Source of the DNA: CF-96 sp036269455
Lineage (GTDB): Bacteria > Chloroflexota > Dormibacteria > Aeolococcales > Aeolococcaceae
Reading direction: 5' to 3'
Assembly (NCBI GenBank): GCA_036269455.1
Contig: DATARS010000088.1
Location: 1 to 21,695, forward strand
DNA: 21,695 nt
Under the pieces are notes generated by a model. The model did no database searches. It was given only the letters and a program-made list of their open reading frames with translations, and was not told where the DNA came from. Positions 13,959-21,695 of this stretch are shown here, piece by piece; positions within the stretch are counted from its first letter, which is position 1; every line of letters begins with the position of its first letter. The translations under genes were made by a program, and so were the position numbers.

Positions 13959-13964
13959 TATGAT
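13959..13964 (+). promoter_or_regulatory. -10 box TATGAT for the DUF1802-ABC-galK operon
   Basis: TATGAT ends 6 nt before GTG 13971, so the transcript should begin at the start codon. It is a near-perfect -10 match in very GC-rich DNA, without a visible -35 partner. Downstream genes are joined by overlaps, so it probably drives the run to 18218. Confidence 0.6.
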
Positions 13965-13970
13965 CGTCCG

Positions 13971-14623
13971 GTGACCGCTCCGCCCCGGCTCGCCCTCGCG
14001 CTGAAGGAGTGGGACGTGGTGGTGGCCGCGCTGGAGTCGGGCCGCCAGGCGCTGCTGGTCCGCCGCGGCGGGCTCGGCGACCCCGGTCAGCGGTTCAGCG
14101 CCCCCCGGTCGGGGCCGTTCTGGCTCTTCCCCAACCTGTTCCACGAGCGCGGCGTCTTCCTCAAGCCCGAGTACCGCGACCTGCTGGTGCCCGGGATGCA
14201 CCGCGCCCCCCGCCCGGTGGCGGTCGCCGCCGGCCGGCCCGAGGGCCACGCCCGGCCGGCCACGCCCGGGACGGTCTCGCTCGGCGCCGTCGCCGAGGTG
14301 GTCGACCTGGTCGAGGCGGAGAGCCTGGAGCGGCTCCGCGCCCTCGAGGAGCGGACGGTCTGGACCGAGAACTACCTCACCCTGCGCTTCCGCCAGCGGC
14401 AGCTCTCGGCGACGGCCTCGGTGCGGCCGGTGGTGGCGGTCCTGCGCGTCAGCGCCCTGCCCGAGCGGGTCGAGGTGGCCGACCTCCCCGGCTATGCGGG
14501 CTGCCGATCCTGGGTCGAGCTGCGCGACCCGCCCGACGCCCGGGCGGCGACGCCGGTCTGGGACGAGCGCCGGCTCGAGGAGGAGGTGCTCGCGGTGCGC
14601 CGCCTGCTCGGAGCTCCCCCCCG

Positions 14624-14627
<4 letters not shown>
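13971..14627 (+). CDS. DUF1802 family protein
   Basis: A 218-aa soluble protein matching DUF1802. It opens ALALKEWDVVVAALESGRQALLVRRGG, followed by FWLFPNLFHERGVFLKPEYRDLL and later ERTVWTENYLTLRFRQRQ. Family function is unknown. Members are cytoplasmic and often near nucleotide or transport genes. GTG 13971 is fixed by the TATGAT box 6 nt upstream. The stop overlaps the ABC ATPase start as GTGA, so the two are probably translated together. No catalytic motif is recognised. Confidence 0.85.
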
Positions 14628-15417
<790 letters not shown>

Positions 15418-15421
<4 letters not shown>

Positions 15422-17100
15422 GCGCCGCGACCGTCGCCGACCCCGGCCGGCTGGCCGCCTGGGGCGGATACCGGCCGGTGGCCCGGCTGCTGCGCTCGCG
15501 GCTGCGCATGGGCGCGAACGCCTGCCTGCGCGCCGGGCCCGAGCAGCGCGGCTGGACGCTCATCCTCGCCACCCTGGTGCTCGCCTGGTGGCTCGGCGCC
15601 CATCAGCTCGCCGGCACCCTGCTCGCCCGGGGCGCCCCCGAGCCGGGCGCGCTGCGGCCCGCCCTCGCCGCCGGCCTCGCCACCCTCTGCGGGGTGGTCG
15701 CGGTCACCTCGATCAGCTTCGCCATCAGCGGCCTGTACCTCGCCCGCGACACCGAGATGCTGCTGGTGACCCCGCTCGCTCCACGGGCGGTGCTCCTCGC
15801 CAAGCTCTGCGTCCAGCTCGCCACCGGGGTGGGGATGGCCGCCCTGCTCGGCGGTCCGTGGCTCGTCGCCTACCTCTCCGAGCGGGGTGCGCTCGCCGCC
15901 CTGCCGCTGGTGGCGGTCGCCATCGTCGCCCTGGCGGCGCTGCCGCTCGCCGCCGGCACAGCGGTGACGATCGCCACGGTTCGGATCATGCCGGCGCGCC
16001 GGGTCCGCGACGCCGCCGCCCTGCTGGTCACCGGCACGGTGTTCGCCGTCACCGCGGTCAACGTGGTGCTGCGCACCCCGGAGGGGGGCTCGACCACGCC
16101 GCTGGCGCTCGACGCCCCCGGGCGGGGGAGGCTCGCCGACCTCGCCTGGCTGCCGACCGGGTGGGCCTCGCGGGCGGTGGTCGCGGCGGTGCGCGGCGAG
16201 GTGGTCCCCGCCGCGCTGCTCACCCTGCTGCTCGTCGCCGCCGGCGCCGGCGCGCTGCTCCTGGTCTCGCGACTGGGCGAGGCCGCCTTCGTCGCGGGCC
16301 ACCAGCGCAGCGCCGAGGCGGGGGCGGGGAGGCGTCGCTCCCGGGCGGCCGGGCGCCACCGGCGGGGCCGCGGCGCCTCCGGACCGCGGCCGGTGTGGCT
16401 GTCGATCGCCCGCAAGGACCTCCGCGAGCTGCGCCGCGACGCCTCCCAGCTCGGCCAGCTGGTGCTCCCCGTCGCCCTGTTCGCCGTCTACATCGCCGTG
16501 CCCGGCCAGGCGCCGGGGGCGGCGCCCGGCGCGGCGCGGCTGCCGCAGTGGTTCTCGCTGGCCCTCACCGCCGGCTTCGCCTCGCTCTTCGCCGCCTCCG
16601 GGGTGGCGCTGCGCGGCGTCGGCGCCGAGGGGAGGCGGCTCTGGCTGCTGCGAACCGCTCCGGTGCACAGCGGCGAGGTGCTGCTCGCCAAGTTCGCGGT
16701 GGGCCTGACCGTCGCCGCCGGGCTGGGCGTCGCCCTGGTCGTCGCCGGCGGGCTGCGCGAGGGGCTCGGCGCGACCGACATCGTCTTCGGCGCCGCCCGC
16801 CTCACGGTGATCGTCGGCGGGCTGGTCGCCCTCGCCACCGGCCTCGGCGCGGTCCGGCCGCGGCTGGACTGGACCGACCCTCGCCGCAGCATCGGGGTGG
16901 GCCAGAGCCTCGGCTTCCTCGGCCTGGGGTCCGTCTACCTGGCGCTCTGCTTCACCATGCTGGCGCTGCCCTACGTGCACGCAGCGCCGGCGCCGGCCGC
17001 GCTCACCCTGGGAGACGCCGGCGTGGTCGCGCTCGCCGTCTGCACCGGCTGGGCGGCACTGCGGGCCGGGATCGCGCGGCTGCGGTCGATCGAGCTCTGA
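15418..17100 (+). CDS. ABC transporter permease, exporter type
   Basis: A 560-aa polytopic membrane protein with about 12 helices in two halves. A basic, low-complexity linker joins them at about residues 300-325 (RRRSRAAGRHRRGRG). Both halves carry a short amphipathic segment followed by RDTEMLLVTPLAPRAVLLAK or RLWLLRTAPVHSGEVLLAK, the paired motif of large two-half ABC-2-like permeases. GTG 15418 overlaps the ATPase stop. The ATPase and this protein should form the transporter. Since this protein already contains two halves, a single chain could supply the whole membrane part. Substrate is unknown. Confidence 0.88.
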
Positions 17101-18218
17101 GCGGGCTGGAGGGACGCGCCGCCGGGCTGCTCGGCGGCGGCGGCAGGATCGCCACGGCGCGGGCGCCGGGCCGTTGCACCCTGGCCGGCGAGCACGTCGA
17201 CTACGCCGGCGGGCGGGTGCTCTGCTGCCCGATCGACCGGTCGGTCGCGGCGGCGGTGCGGCCCTCGCCCGACGGCCGCTGGCGGCTGCGCAGCGGCGAC
17301 CGGCGTGTCGAGCGGGCCGGACCCGAGCCTGCCGGCGACCTCGGCGACCGCGCCTTCGCCCCCGCGATCGTGCTGGCGCGGCGCGGGCTGAGGGTGCCCG
17401 CGCTCGAGGTCGGGGTGGCCGCCGACCTCCCCGAGGGGGCGGGGCTCTCCTCCTCGGCGGCGCTGAGCTGCGCGGTCACCGTGGCGGTGCTCCGCCTGCT
17501 CGGCGGCCGGCTGACCGGCGCGGAGCTGGCAGGGGTCGCGCTCGAGGCGGAGCGCGACATCGTCGGGGTGCCCTGCGGGCCGCTCGATCAGCGCGCGGTG
17601 GTCGGGCTGCCCGAGGGCGGGGCCATGCTCCTCGACTGCGCGGGCGGATCGGCGGCGGCGGTGCCCTGGGGCATCGAGGGGGCGGTGCTCGTCGCCTGCG
17701 ACACCGGGGAGTCGCACGACGTCGGCGGCGCCGGCTACCGCGGGCGCCGGGGCGAGGCGGAGGCGGTGCTCCGGGTGCTCGGGGTGGCCGGGGTGGGCGA
17801 GGTGGACGCGGCGGCGGTGACGGCGGCGGCGCTCCCGCCACCCCTCGACCGCCGGGCCCGCCACCTGGTCACCGAGACCGCACGGGCGATCGCCGCGGCC
17901 GCCGCGCTCGCCGTCGGCGTCGCCCCCGCGCTCGGCGAGCTGATGTCCGCGAGCCACGCCTCGCTGCGCGACGACTACGAGGTGAGCACCGCCGCGCTCG
18001 ACGCCGCCGTCGCCGCCGCCCAGGGTGTGCCCGGGTGCCACGGCGCACGGATGGTCGGGGCGGGCTTCGGCGGCACCGCGATCGCCCTCATCGAGGAGGC
18101 CGGCGCCGAGGGCTGCGCCGAGGCGATGCTGGCCGCGGTGCCGGGGGCACGGGGCGCCTGGCGGCTGGTCTGCGCGCCCGGGCTGGCGGTGTTGGCAGAG
18201 GACGTGCTCGAGGGCTGA
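17097..18218 (+). CDS. galK: Galactokinase-type GHMP kinase
   Basis: Galactokinase phosphorylates alpha-D-galactose at C1 in the Leloir pathway (cytoplasm). Counted from CTG 17097 the protein is 373 aa, normal for GalK. The sugar-binding signature is GRCTLAGEHVDYAGG (25-39), the phosphate loop is PEGAGLSSSAAL (112-123), and the catalytic Asp is D164 in GPLDQ. CDTGESHDVGGAGYRGRR and the C-terminal MVGAGFGGTAIALI complete the family pattern. No ATG, GTG or TTG lies between the permease stop and the signature. The first such codon, GTG 17217, would remove it. CTG 17097 forms a CTGA overlap with the permease stop and is the likely start. No galT or galE is adjacent, so another GHMP sugar substrate remains possible. 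Confidence 0.9.
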   Translation: MSGLEGRAAGLLGGGGRIATARAPGRCTLAGEHVDYAGGRVLCCPIDRSVAAAVRPSPDGRWRLRSGDRRVERAGPEPAGDLGDRAFAPAIVLARRGLRVPALEVGVAADLPEGAGLSSSAALSCAVTVAVLRLLGGRLTGAELAGVALEAERDIVGVPCGPLDQRAVVGLPEGGAMLLDCAGGSAAAVPWGIEGAVLVACDTGESHDVGGAGYRGRRGEAEAVLRVLGVAGVGEVDAAAVTAAALPPPLDRRARHLVTETARAIAAAAALAVGVAPALGELMSASHASLRDDYEVSTAALDAAVAAAQGVPGCHGARMVGAGFGGTAIALIEEAGAEGCAEAMLAAVPGARGAWRLVCAPGLAVLAEDVLEG

Positions 18219-18248
18219 CCGGCGCAGGTCGGGGAACGTGCGTACCCC

Positions 18249-18254
18249 TATACT
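18249..18254 (+). promoter_or_regulatory. -10 box TATACT for plsY
   Basis: TATACT ends 7 nt before ATG 18262 in the 43-bp gap after galK, again giving a leaderless transcript. It is identical to the hexamer at 1775. No ribosome binding site precedes the ATG. Confidence 0.6.
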
Positions 18255-18261
18255 CGCGGCG

Positions 18262-18939
18262 ATGGGCGGCACCGTGGCGGGTCTTGCCGGCGCTGCGCTG
18301 GGCTACTCGATCGGGTCGGTGCCCGTCGGGCTGTGGCTCGGCCGCGCGATCCGCGGCCTCGACGTCCGCGAGCACGGCAGTGGCAGCACCGGCGCGACCA
18401 ACGTGCTGCGCGTGGTCGGGCCCGCCGCCGGCGGCGCCGTCTTCCTCCTCGACGTGGGCAAGGGGGCCCTCGCCGTCCAGGCGGCGCGCACCCTCGGCGC
18501 CGGCCCCCGGGGACGCGCCGCGGCCGGGGTGGCGGCGGTGGTCGGGCACTCCTGGCCCGCCTACGCCCACTTCCGCGGCGGCAAGTCGGTGGCGACCGCC
18601 TTCGGCGCCCTGCTGCTGCTCTCGCCCCCGGGCGCCGCCTCCGCGGTGGCCGGCGGCATTACCGCGCTGCTCGCCACCCAGATCGTCTCGGTGGGCTCGC
18701 TGGCCGCCGCCGGATCGGCGACCGCGGGCACCGCCGCGGCCTGGGTGCTCGCCCACGACGAGGGCGGCCGCCGCGGCGGGCGCTCTCGGGCGGCGGCCTT
18801 CGGATTCACCGCGACGGCCACCGGCATCATCGTCTACCGGCACTCCGCCAACCTTCGCCGGCTGCTCCGCGGAGAGGAGCCGCGGGTGGGCCTCTGGCGC
18901 CGGTCTCGCGGTCGTGCGCGATCCGTGACGAACACGTGA
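18262..18939 (+). CDS. plsY: Glycerol-3-phosphate acyltransferase PlsY
   Basis: PlsY acylates glycerol-3-phosphate at position 1 from acyl phosphate, the first membrane step of phospholipid synthesis. This 225-aa protein has the complete motif set: GSVPVGLWLGR, LDVREHGSGSTGATNVLR, LLDVGKGALAV with the Asp and Lys, VVGHSWPAYAHFRGGKSVATAFGA with the His and Lys, and the terminal RHSANLRRLLRGEEPRV. It is clearly the housekeeping-like form, in contrast with the degenerate copy at 11203-11871. The C-terminus has an extra basic stretch (RRSRGRARSVTNT). It has its own promoter at 18249, so it need not be co-transcribed with galK. Confidence 0.95.
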   Translation: MGGTVAGLAGAALGYSIGSVPVGLWLGRAIRGLDVREHGSGSTGATNVLRVVGPAAGGAVFLLDVGKGALAVQAARTLGAGPRGRAAAGVAAVVGHSWPAYAHFRGGKSVATAFGALLLLSPPGAASAVAGGITALLATQIVSVGSLAAAGSATAGTAAAWVLAHDEGGRRGGRSRAAAFGFTATATGIIVYRHSANLRRLLRGEEPRVGLWRRSRGRARSVTNT

Positions 18940-18941
18940 CG
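18924..18941 (+). promoter_or_regulatory. Direct repeat CGTGACG x2, possible operator
   Basis: CGTGACG occurs at 18924-18930 and again at 18935-18941, spaced 11 bp start to start, close to one DNA turn. The pair ends 36 bp before the TATGAT box of the surface-protein gene. It overlaps the end of plsY, so codon constraint may explain part of it. An activator or repressor site is possible. Confidence 0.3.
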
Positions 18942-18977
18942 GTTGTCCAGCCACGGTTTTGGCGCCGTCCGCCTCCC

Positions 18978-18983
18978 TATGAT
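18978..18983 (+). promoter_or_regulatory. -10 box TATGAT for the surface-protein gene
   Basis: TATGAT ends 7 nt before ATG 18991. The in-frame ATG at 18979 lies inside the box and would be upstream of the transcript, so 18991 is the likely start. The surrounding bases (TATGATTTTG) are locally AT-rich against the background. Confidence 0.6.
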
Positions 18984-18990
18984 TTTGCCC

Positions 18991-20262
18991 ATGCGGAGAT
19001 TGGGACGGGCCCTCCTGCGTGCTCCTTGGGCGCGTCGGTCGGCGTCTGTGATGCTTGCGCTCGGGCTCCTCGCGGGGAACGGCGCGATGGTCTCCACGAC
19101 CGTCCTCGCAGCCTCCGGACCGCATCTGCTCGGCGGGCTGCTCGGTCTCGGCTCCGGGAACGGCGCCGGCTCGGTGCCGCTGAGCACGGGCCTCGGCGGC
19201 CTGCAGGTCCAGCTCCCGCAGCAGGTCTGCCAGCTCGCCCCGGCGCTCTGTCAGCCGGGGACCCGCTTCTTCCAGATCCCGACGGGTGTGGTCACCCTCG
19301 GCAAGCCGCTGGTGCACACCACCACGACCACGCCGAAGACCCACACCCATGTGACGCTGCCGGTGACGGGGTGCATCCTCGGGATCATCGGCTCCTGCCA
19401 CACGAACCCGACGCCCGCGCCCACCGCGCCGCCGACGGCGAGGCCGACCTCGATCGTGGGCACCACGACCACGACGACGACGACCACCACCCAGCCGGTC
19501 GCGCCGACCCCCGCCGCGACGGCGTCGCCGGCTCCCGGCGGCTGCCTGCTCGGGATCGCGATCCTCGGGCCATGCTCCACCGGCCAGGTCACGAACAGCT
19601 GCACCCAGTCGCAGACCGGCGGCTGCCAGGCGACCCCGGCGCCGGCGCCGAGCCCGGACAACAGTACCTGCGTCCTCGTCTGCTCGCTTCTCCAGCTCAA
19701 CAGCCCCACGTGCGCCGTCTCTGCGCTCGGGATCTGTGCTCTGAGCAATGCCCCGAGCCAGTCGACGGCACCCGGTTCGTCCGGTCCGGGCGCGGGAGCC
19801 TGTGTCGCCAGCATCTGCCTGCTCGGCAGCGAGTGCACCGCCTCGGTGGGCAACAGCTGCCTGCTCGGCGCTCTGCTCCCCGGCGTGCTGGCGCCGATCC
19901 TCGGCGGTGGTGGTGGGGCGAATCAGCCCCCGTCACCGGGCGGCTCCTCAGGCGGCGGCTCCACCTCCTCCGGACCCAGCTCCTCGGCACCGCAGAGCAC
20001 CTCGCCGACCGGGACCGCGAGCACCGAGCCGATCACCGGCTACCTCCCGGTGGGGTCGTCGCAGCCGGCGACCTCGGGCTCGTCCCCCTCGTCGATCAAC
20101 CCGAACCCGACCCAGGGTGGCGACGCGACCGTCGGCCTGGTCTCCGGGATCAGCTTCGGACACGGCCTCATCCTCTGGCCGCTCTTCGGGCTTCTCGACC
20201 TCGCCGCCCTCGCCGGCCTGGTGGTCGTGGTGCGGCGCCGGTGGTCGGCGACCACCAGCTGA
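18991..20262 (+). CDS. Secreted, membrane-anchored cysteine-rich surface protein of unknown family
   Basis: I do not recognise this 423-aa protein. It has a signal-peptide-like N-terminus (basic MRRLGRALLRAPWARR, a hydrophobic stretch at about 19-40, and an ALAAS-like cut region). A Pro/Thr/Ser/Gly-rich body follows, including a Thr run at 158-167. One helix at about 393-414 (ILWPLFGLLDLAALAGLVVVV) and a basic RRRW tail end it, so it is probably anchored with the body outside. The body has 16 cysteines (80, 87, 128, 136, 185, 195, 204, 212, 227, 231, 241, 249, 271, 276, 282, 290), many in short hydrophobic loops such as CILGIIGSC, CLLGIAILGPC and CAVSALGIC. There is no LPXTG sortase motif. 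Codon use is visibly less GC-extreme than in the genes before it. It shares direction, and perhaps a transcript, with the sensor that follows. Confidence 0.75.
   Translation: MRRLGRALLRAPWARRSASVMLALGLLAGNGAMVSTTVLAASGPHLLGGLLGLGSGNGAGSVPLSTGLGGLQVQLPQQVCQLAPALCQPGTRFFQIPTGVVTLGKPLVHTTTTTPKTHTHVTLPVTGCILGIIGSCHTNPTPAPTAPPTARPTSIVGTTTTTTTTTTQPVAPTPAATASPAPGGCLLGIAILGPCSTGQVTNSCTQSQTGGCQATPAPAPSPDNSTCVLVCSLLQLNSPTCAVSALGICALSNAPSQSTAPGSSGPGAGACVASICLLGSECTASVGNSCLLGALLPGVLAPILGGGGGANQPPSPGGSSGGGSTSSGPSSSAPQSTSPTGTASTEPITGYLPVGSSQPATSGSSPSSINPNPTQGGDATVGLVSGISFGHGLILWPLFGLLDLAALAGLVVVVRRRWSATTS
19458..19495 (+). repeat. ACC/ACG triplet microsatellite encoding a Thr run
   Basis: A run of ACC and ACG triplets encodes about ten consecutive threonines at residues 158-167 of the surface protein. 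Triplet slippage would change spacer length without shifting frame. Confidence 0.75.
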
Positions 20263-20263
20263 G

Positions 20264-20281
20264 GCTGCTCCTCCGAGCAGC
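20264..20281 (+). terminator. Perfect 7-bp hairpin just after the surface-protein stop codon
   Basis: GCTGCTC (20264-20270) and GAGCAGC (20275-20281) pair perfectly around a CTCC loop, starting one base after the TGA stop that ends at 20262. No T-run follows, so it is not a standard intrinsic terminator. It ends at the edge of GGGAG (20282-20286), the ribosome binding site of the sensor. It may protect the 3' end, reduce read-through, or modulate sensor translation. Confidence 0.45.
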
Positions 20282-20293
20282 GGGAGCGGCCGG

Positions 20294-21695
20294 ATGAGGG
20301 GACGCATCCGCTCCTCCTTCGCCCTCCGCCTGCTGGCCGCGGGCGTGGCGCTGTCGCTGGTGCTCATCGCCGGCATCAGCGCCTTCCTGCTCGTGAGCCG
20401 AAACCAGCAGACGCGGTCGGCGGCGGTCACCAACGCCAAGAACCGCGCGACGGTCATCAAGCAGCTCTTCGCCCAGATCACCGAGCCGACCCTCAAGGTC
20501 GACGCCGCCTCCGTGGCCCGGGCGCTCTCGTGCATCGCACTCCAGCCCACCGAGACGCCGCGCGCCTTCCAGTCTTCGCTGAAGGCGTTCGAGCAGCAGG
20601 TGAAGGCCGCGGGGGTCGGCGCCTTCGGTGAGTATTCCGTCCTGGTCGCCCCCGCCGACGGCACCTTCGCCCCGACTGGCAAGGTGCAGCCCGCGCGCGA
20701 CTCGTCGGTGACCCTCCAGAAGGCGCTCGCGGGCATTCCGCCGGTCCCCGTCTGCGACAACAACGACACCAAGGCCGATGCGACCAACACCGCATACGGG
20801 ATCGAGCTCCTCCCGGATGCGACCGGTCCACGCGCGGTGTCGGACGCCGGTGCCACCGTCTATGACAAGTTCGGACAGCCGGTCGCGGCCGTGGTCGAGG
20901 TGCTCCCCCTGAGCGAGGAGCTCGTCCACTTCCAGGGTGTCATCGGGTACCCGACGGCGTTCGTCCCCCTCCAGGACCCCAAGGTCGTCGCCCGCCTGTC
21001 GAAGGACGGGACCAAGCCGACCAGTGGAACCACGCCGCCGGCGGTCGAGGCGGCGATCCGCTCCGGGAGCGACTCGGCGGAGGCGGTCTATGACGTCTCC
21101 GGCGTCGGAACGGTGGCGGCGAACTTCGTCGCGCTCAACGGCCCCGACGGCAGGCCGGCCGGCTACATCGGCGTCGAGGTGCCGCTCGCCGACTTCGTCC
21201 CCGACGCGCGCAGCGACGAGTTCACCCTCGTGCTCATCGCCATCTTCGCCACCGCCGGCACCGCGCTCCTGGTGTTCTTCTTCGTCGAGCGCTTCGTGCG
21301 CCGGCCGGTGAACCGGCTCGAGCGCGGCGTCGCCAGGATCGCGGGCGGGGACTACTCGACGGACATTCCGATCACCTCGTCGGACGAGCTCGGGCGGCTC
21401 GCCGAGGGCGTCAACCGGATGCGCGCGGAGATCCAGCAGTACATCACCCAGATCGAGCAGGCGCGTGCCCGGCTGGACGGCGCCGTCGACGAGCTGGGCG
21501 GGGTCTCCCGGGCACTGACCACCACCACCCGGGGCGTGGCCGGCCTCCAGGAGGCGGTCGTCGGTGCGGCGGCGGCGATCGTCGGCCACGGCTCGGCGGC
21601 GCTGCTGCTGCTCCGCGAGGGCGACCACCTCGCGCTCCGCGCCACCCACTGGGTCGAGGGCCATCCGCCCGACCTCGACGGCTGGGGGGTGATGG
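20294..21695 (+). CDS. Membrane sensor protein with ectodomain, HAMP and GAF domains (3' end outside the window)
   Basis: The frame from ATG 20294 stays open to the window edge (467 residues seen). Membrane helices lie at about 10-34 and 311-331. Between them is an external domain of about 275 residues with a CACHE-like feel (KAFEQQVKAAGVGAFGEYSVLV, YDKFGQPVAAVVEVLPLSEEL, PDGRPAGYIGVEVPLADF) and two cysteines, C80 and C154. A HAMP linker follows (about 332-384, RRPVNRLERGVARIAGGDYSTDI...SSDELGRLAEGVNRM), then a helical linker and the start of a GAF domain (about 415 on). GGGAG sits 7 nt before the ATG. The output domain (histidine kinase, diguanylate cyclase or PP2C phosphatase) lies beyond the edge. 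It is 31 bp after the surface-protein gene and may share its mRNA. Confidence 0.88.
   Translation, partial: MRGRIRSSFALRLLAAGVALSLVLIAGISAFLLVSRNQQTRSAAVTNAKNRATVIKQLFAQITEPTLKVDAASVARALSCIALQPTETPRAFQSSLKAFEQQVKAAGVGAFGEYSVLVAPADGTFAPTGKVQPARDSSVTLQKALAGIPPVPVCDNNDTKADATNTAYGIELLPDATGPRAVSDAGATVYDKFGQPVAAVVEVLPLSEELVHFQGVIGYPTAFVPLQDPKVVARLSKDGTKPTSGTTPPAVEAAIRSGSDSAEAVYDVSGVGTVAANFVALNGPDGRPAGYIGVEVPLADFVPDARSDEFTLVLIAIFATAGTALLVFFFVERFVRRPVNRLERGVARIAGGDYSTDIPITSSDELGRLAEGVNRMRAEIQQYITQIEQARARLDGAVDELGGVSRALTTTTRGVAGLQEAVVGAAAAIVGHGSAALLLLREGDHLALRATHWVEGHPPDLDGWGVM

Noticed and set aside
11607..14249. 880-codon - strand frame crossing the UPF0104 genes
   Set aside because: Arg/Pro/Gly/His-rich shadow with no motifs. 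The real - strand gene is in a different frame at 12806-13864.
15588..17090. Long N-terminal extension of the galactokinase frame through the permease gene
   Set aside because: The extension is Arg/Pro/Ala low-complexity text typical of a shadow frame and overlaps a well-supported permease. Only the part from CTG 17097 has GalK motifs.
18219..18261. Possible terminator after galK
   Set aside because: Only a 4-bp GACC/GGTC pairing is present, without a T-run. The notable feature there is the TATACT box.

Overview
The window is very GC-rich, gene-dense bacterial chromosome, about 21.7 kb, with nearly all genes on the + strand. No rRNA, tRNA, insertion sequence, phage gene or CRISPR array was found. 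The composition, the leaderless-looking promoters (a TANNNT box 6-8 nt before the start codon), the PatA/PimA-like lipid gene pair and the absence of LPS-type genes suggest a soil or rock lineage near Actinobacteriota/Chloroflexota, for example Dormibacterota. That placement is inference and weak.

Layout. (1) 1-1321: the end of an unidentified gene, an exact 90-bp tandem repeat, then mnmA (tRNA 2-thiouridylase). (2) 1333-1746: a small unknown membrane protein. (3) 1789-8164: six tightly packed genes for membrane subunits related to complex I, in the order A-J-K-L-M-N. No B, C, D, E, F, G, H or I gene is beside them. Many membrane-embedded charged residues that are near-invariant in complex I are replaced, worst in the M- and L-like subunits. 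This is the best candidate in the window for an undescribed system. (4) 8161-12857: a lipid/glycolipid block of acyltransferase, GT4 glycosyltransferase, DegV/FakB-like fatty-acid binder, a degenerate PlsY paralogue and a UPF0104/LPG-synthase-type membrane protein. It ends tail-to-tail against a second UPF0104 gene on the - strand (12806-13864). (5) 13971-18218: DUF1802 protein, ABC ATPase, ABC permease and galactokinase, chained by 4-base stop/start overlaps. (6) 18262-18939: a canonical PlsY. (7) 18991-20262: a signal-peptide-bearing surface protein with 16 cysteines and a C-terminal membrane anchor. It is followed by (8) a sensor (ectodomain-HAMP-GAF) that runs off the window.

How the genes may work together. 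The A-J-K-L-M-N products could assemble as a membrane arm without an adjacent redox arm. The acyltransferase, GT4, DegV, PlsY and flippase-like genes fit synthesis and movement of an acylated glycolipid. Translational coupling is common: ATGA and GTGA overlaps recur, and two genes (acyltransferase and galactokinase) appear to start at CTG inside a CTGA overlap. All residue comparisons were made by eye against remembered Escherichia coli sequences and need a real alignment.
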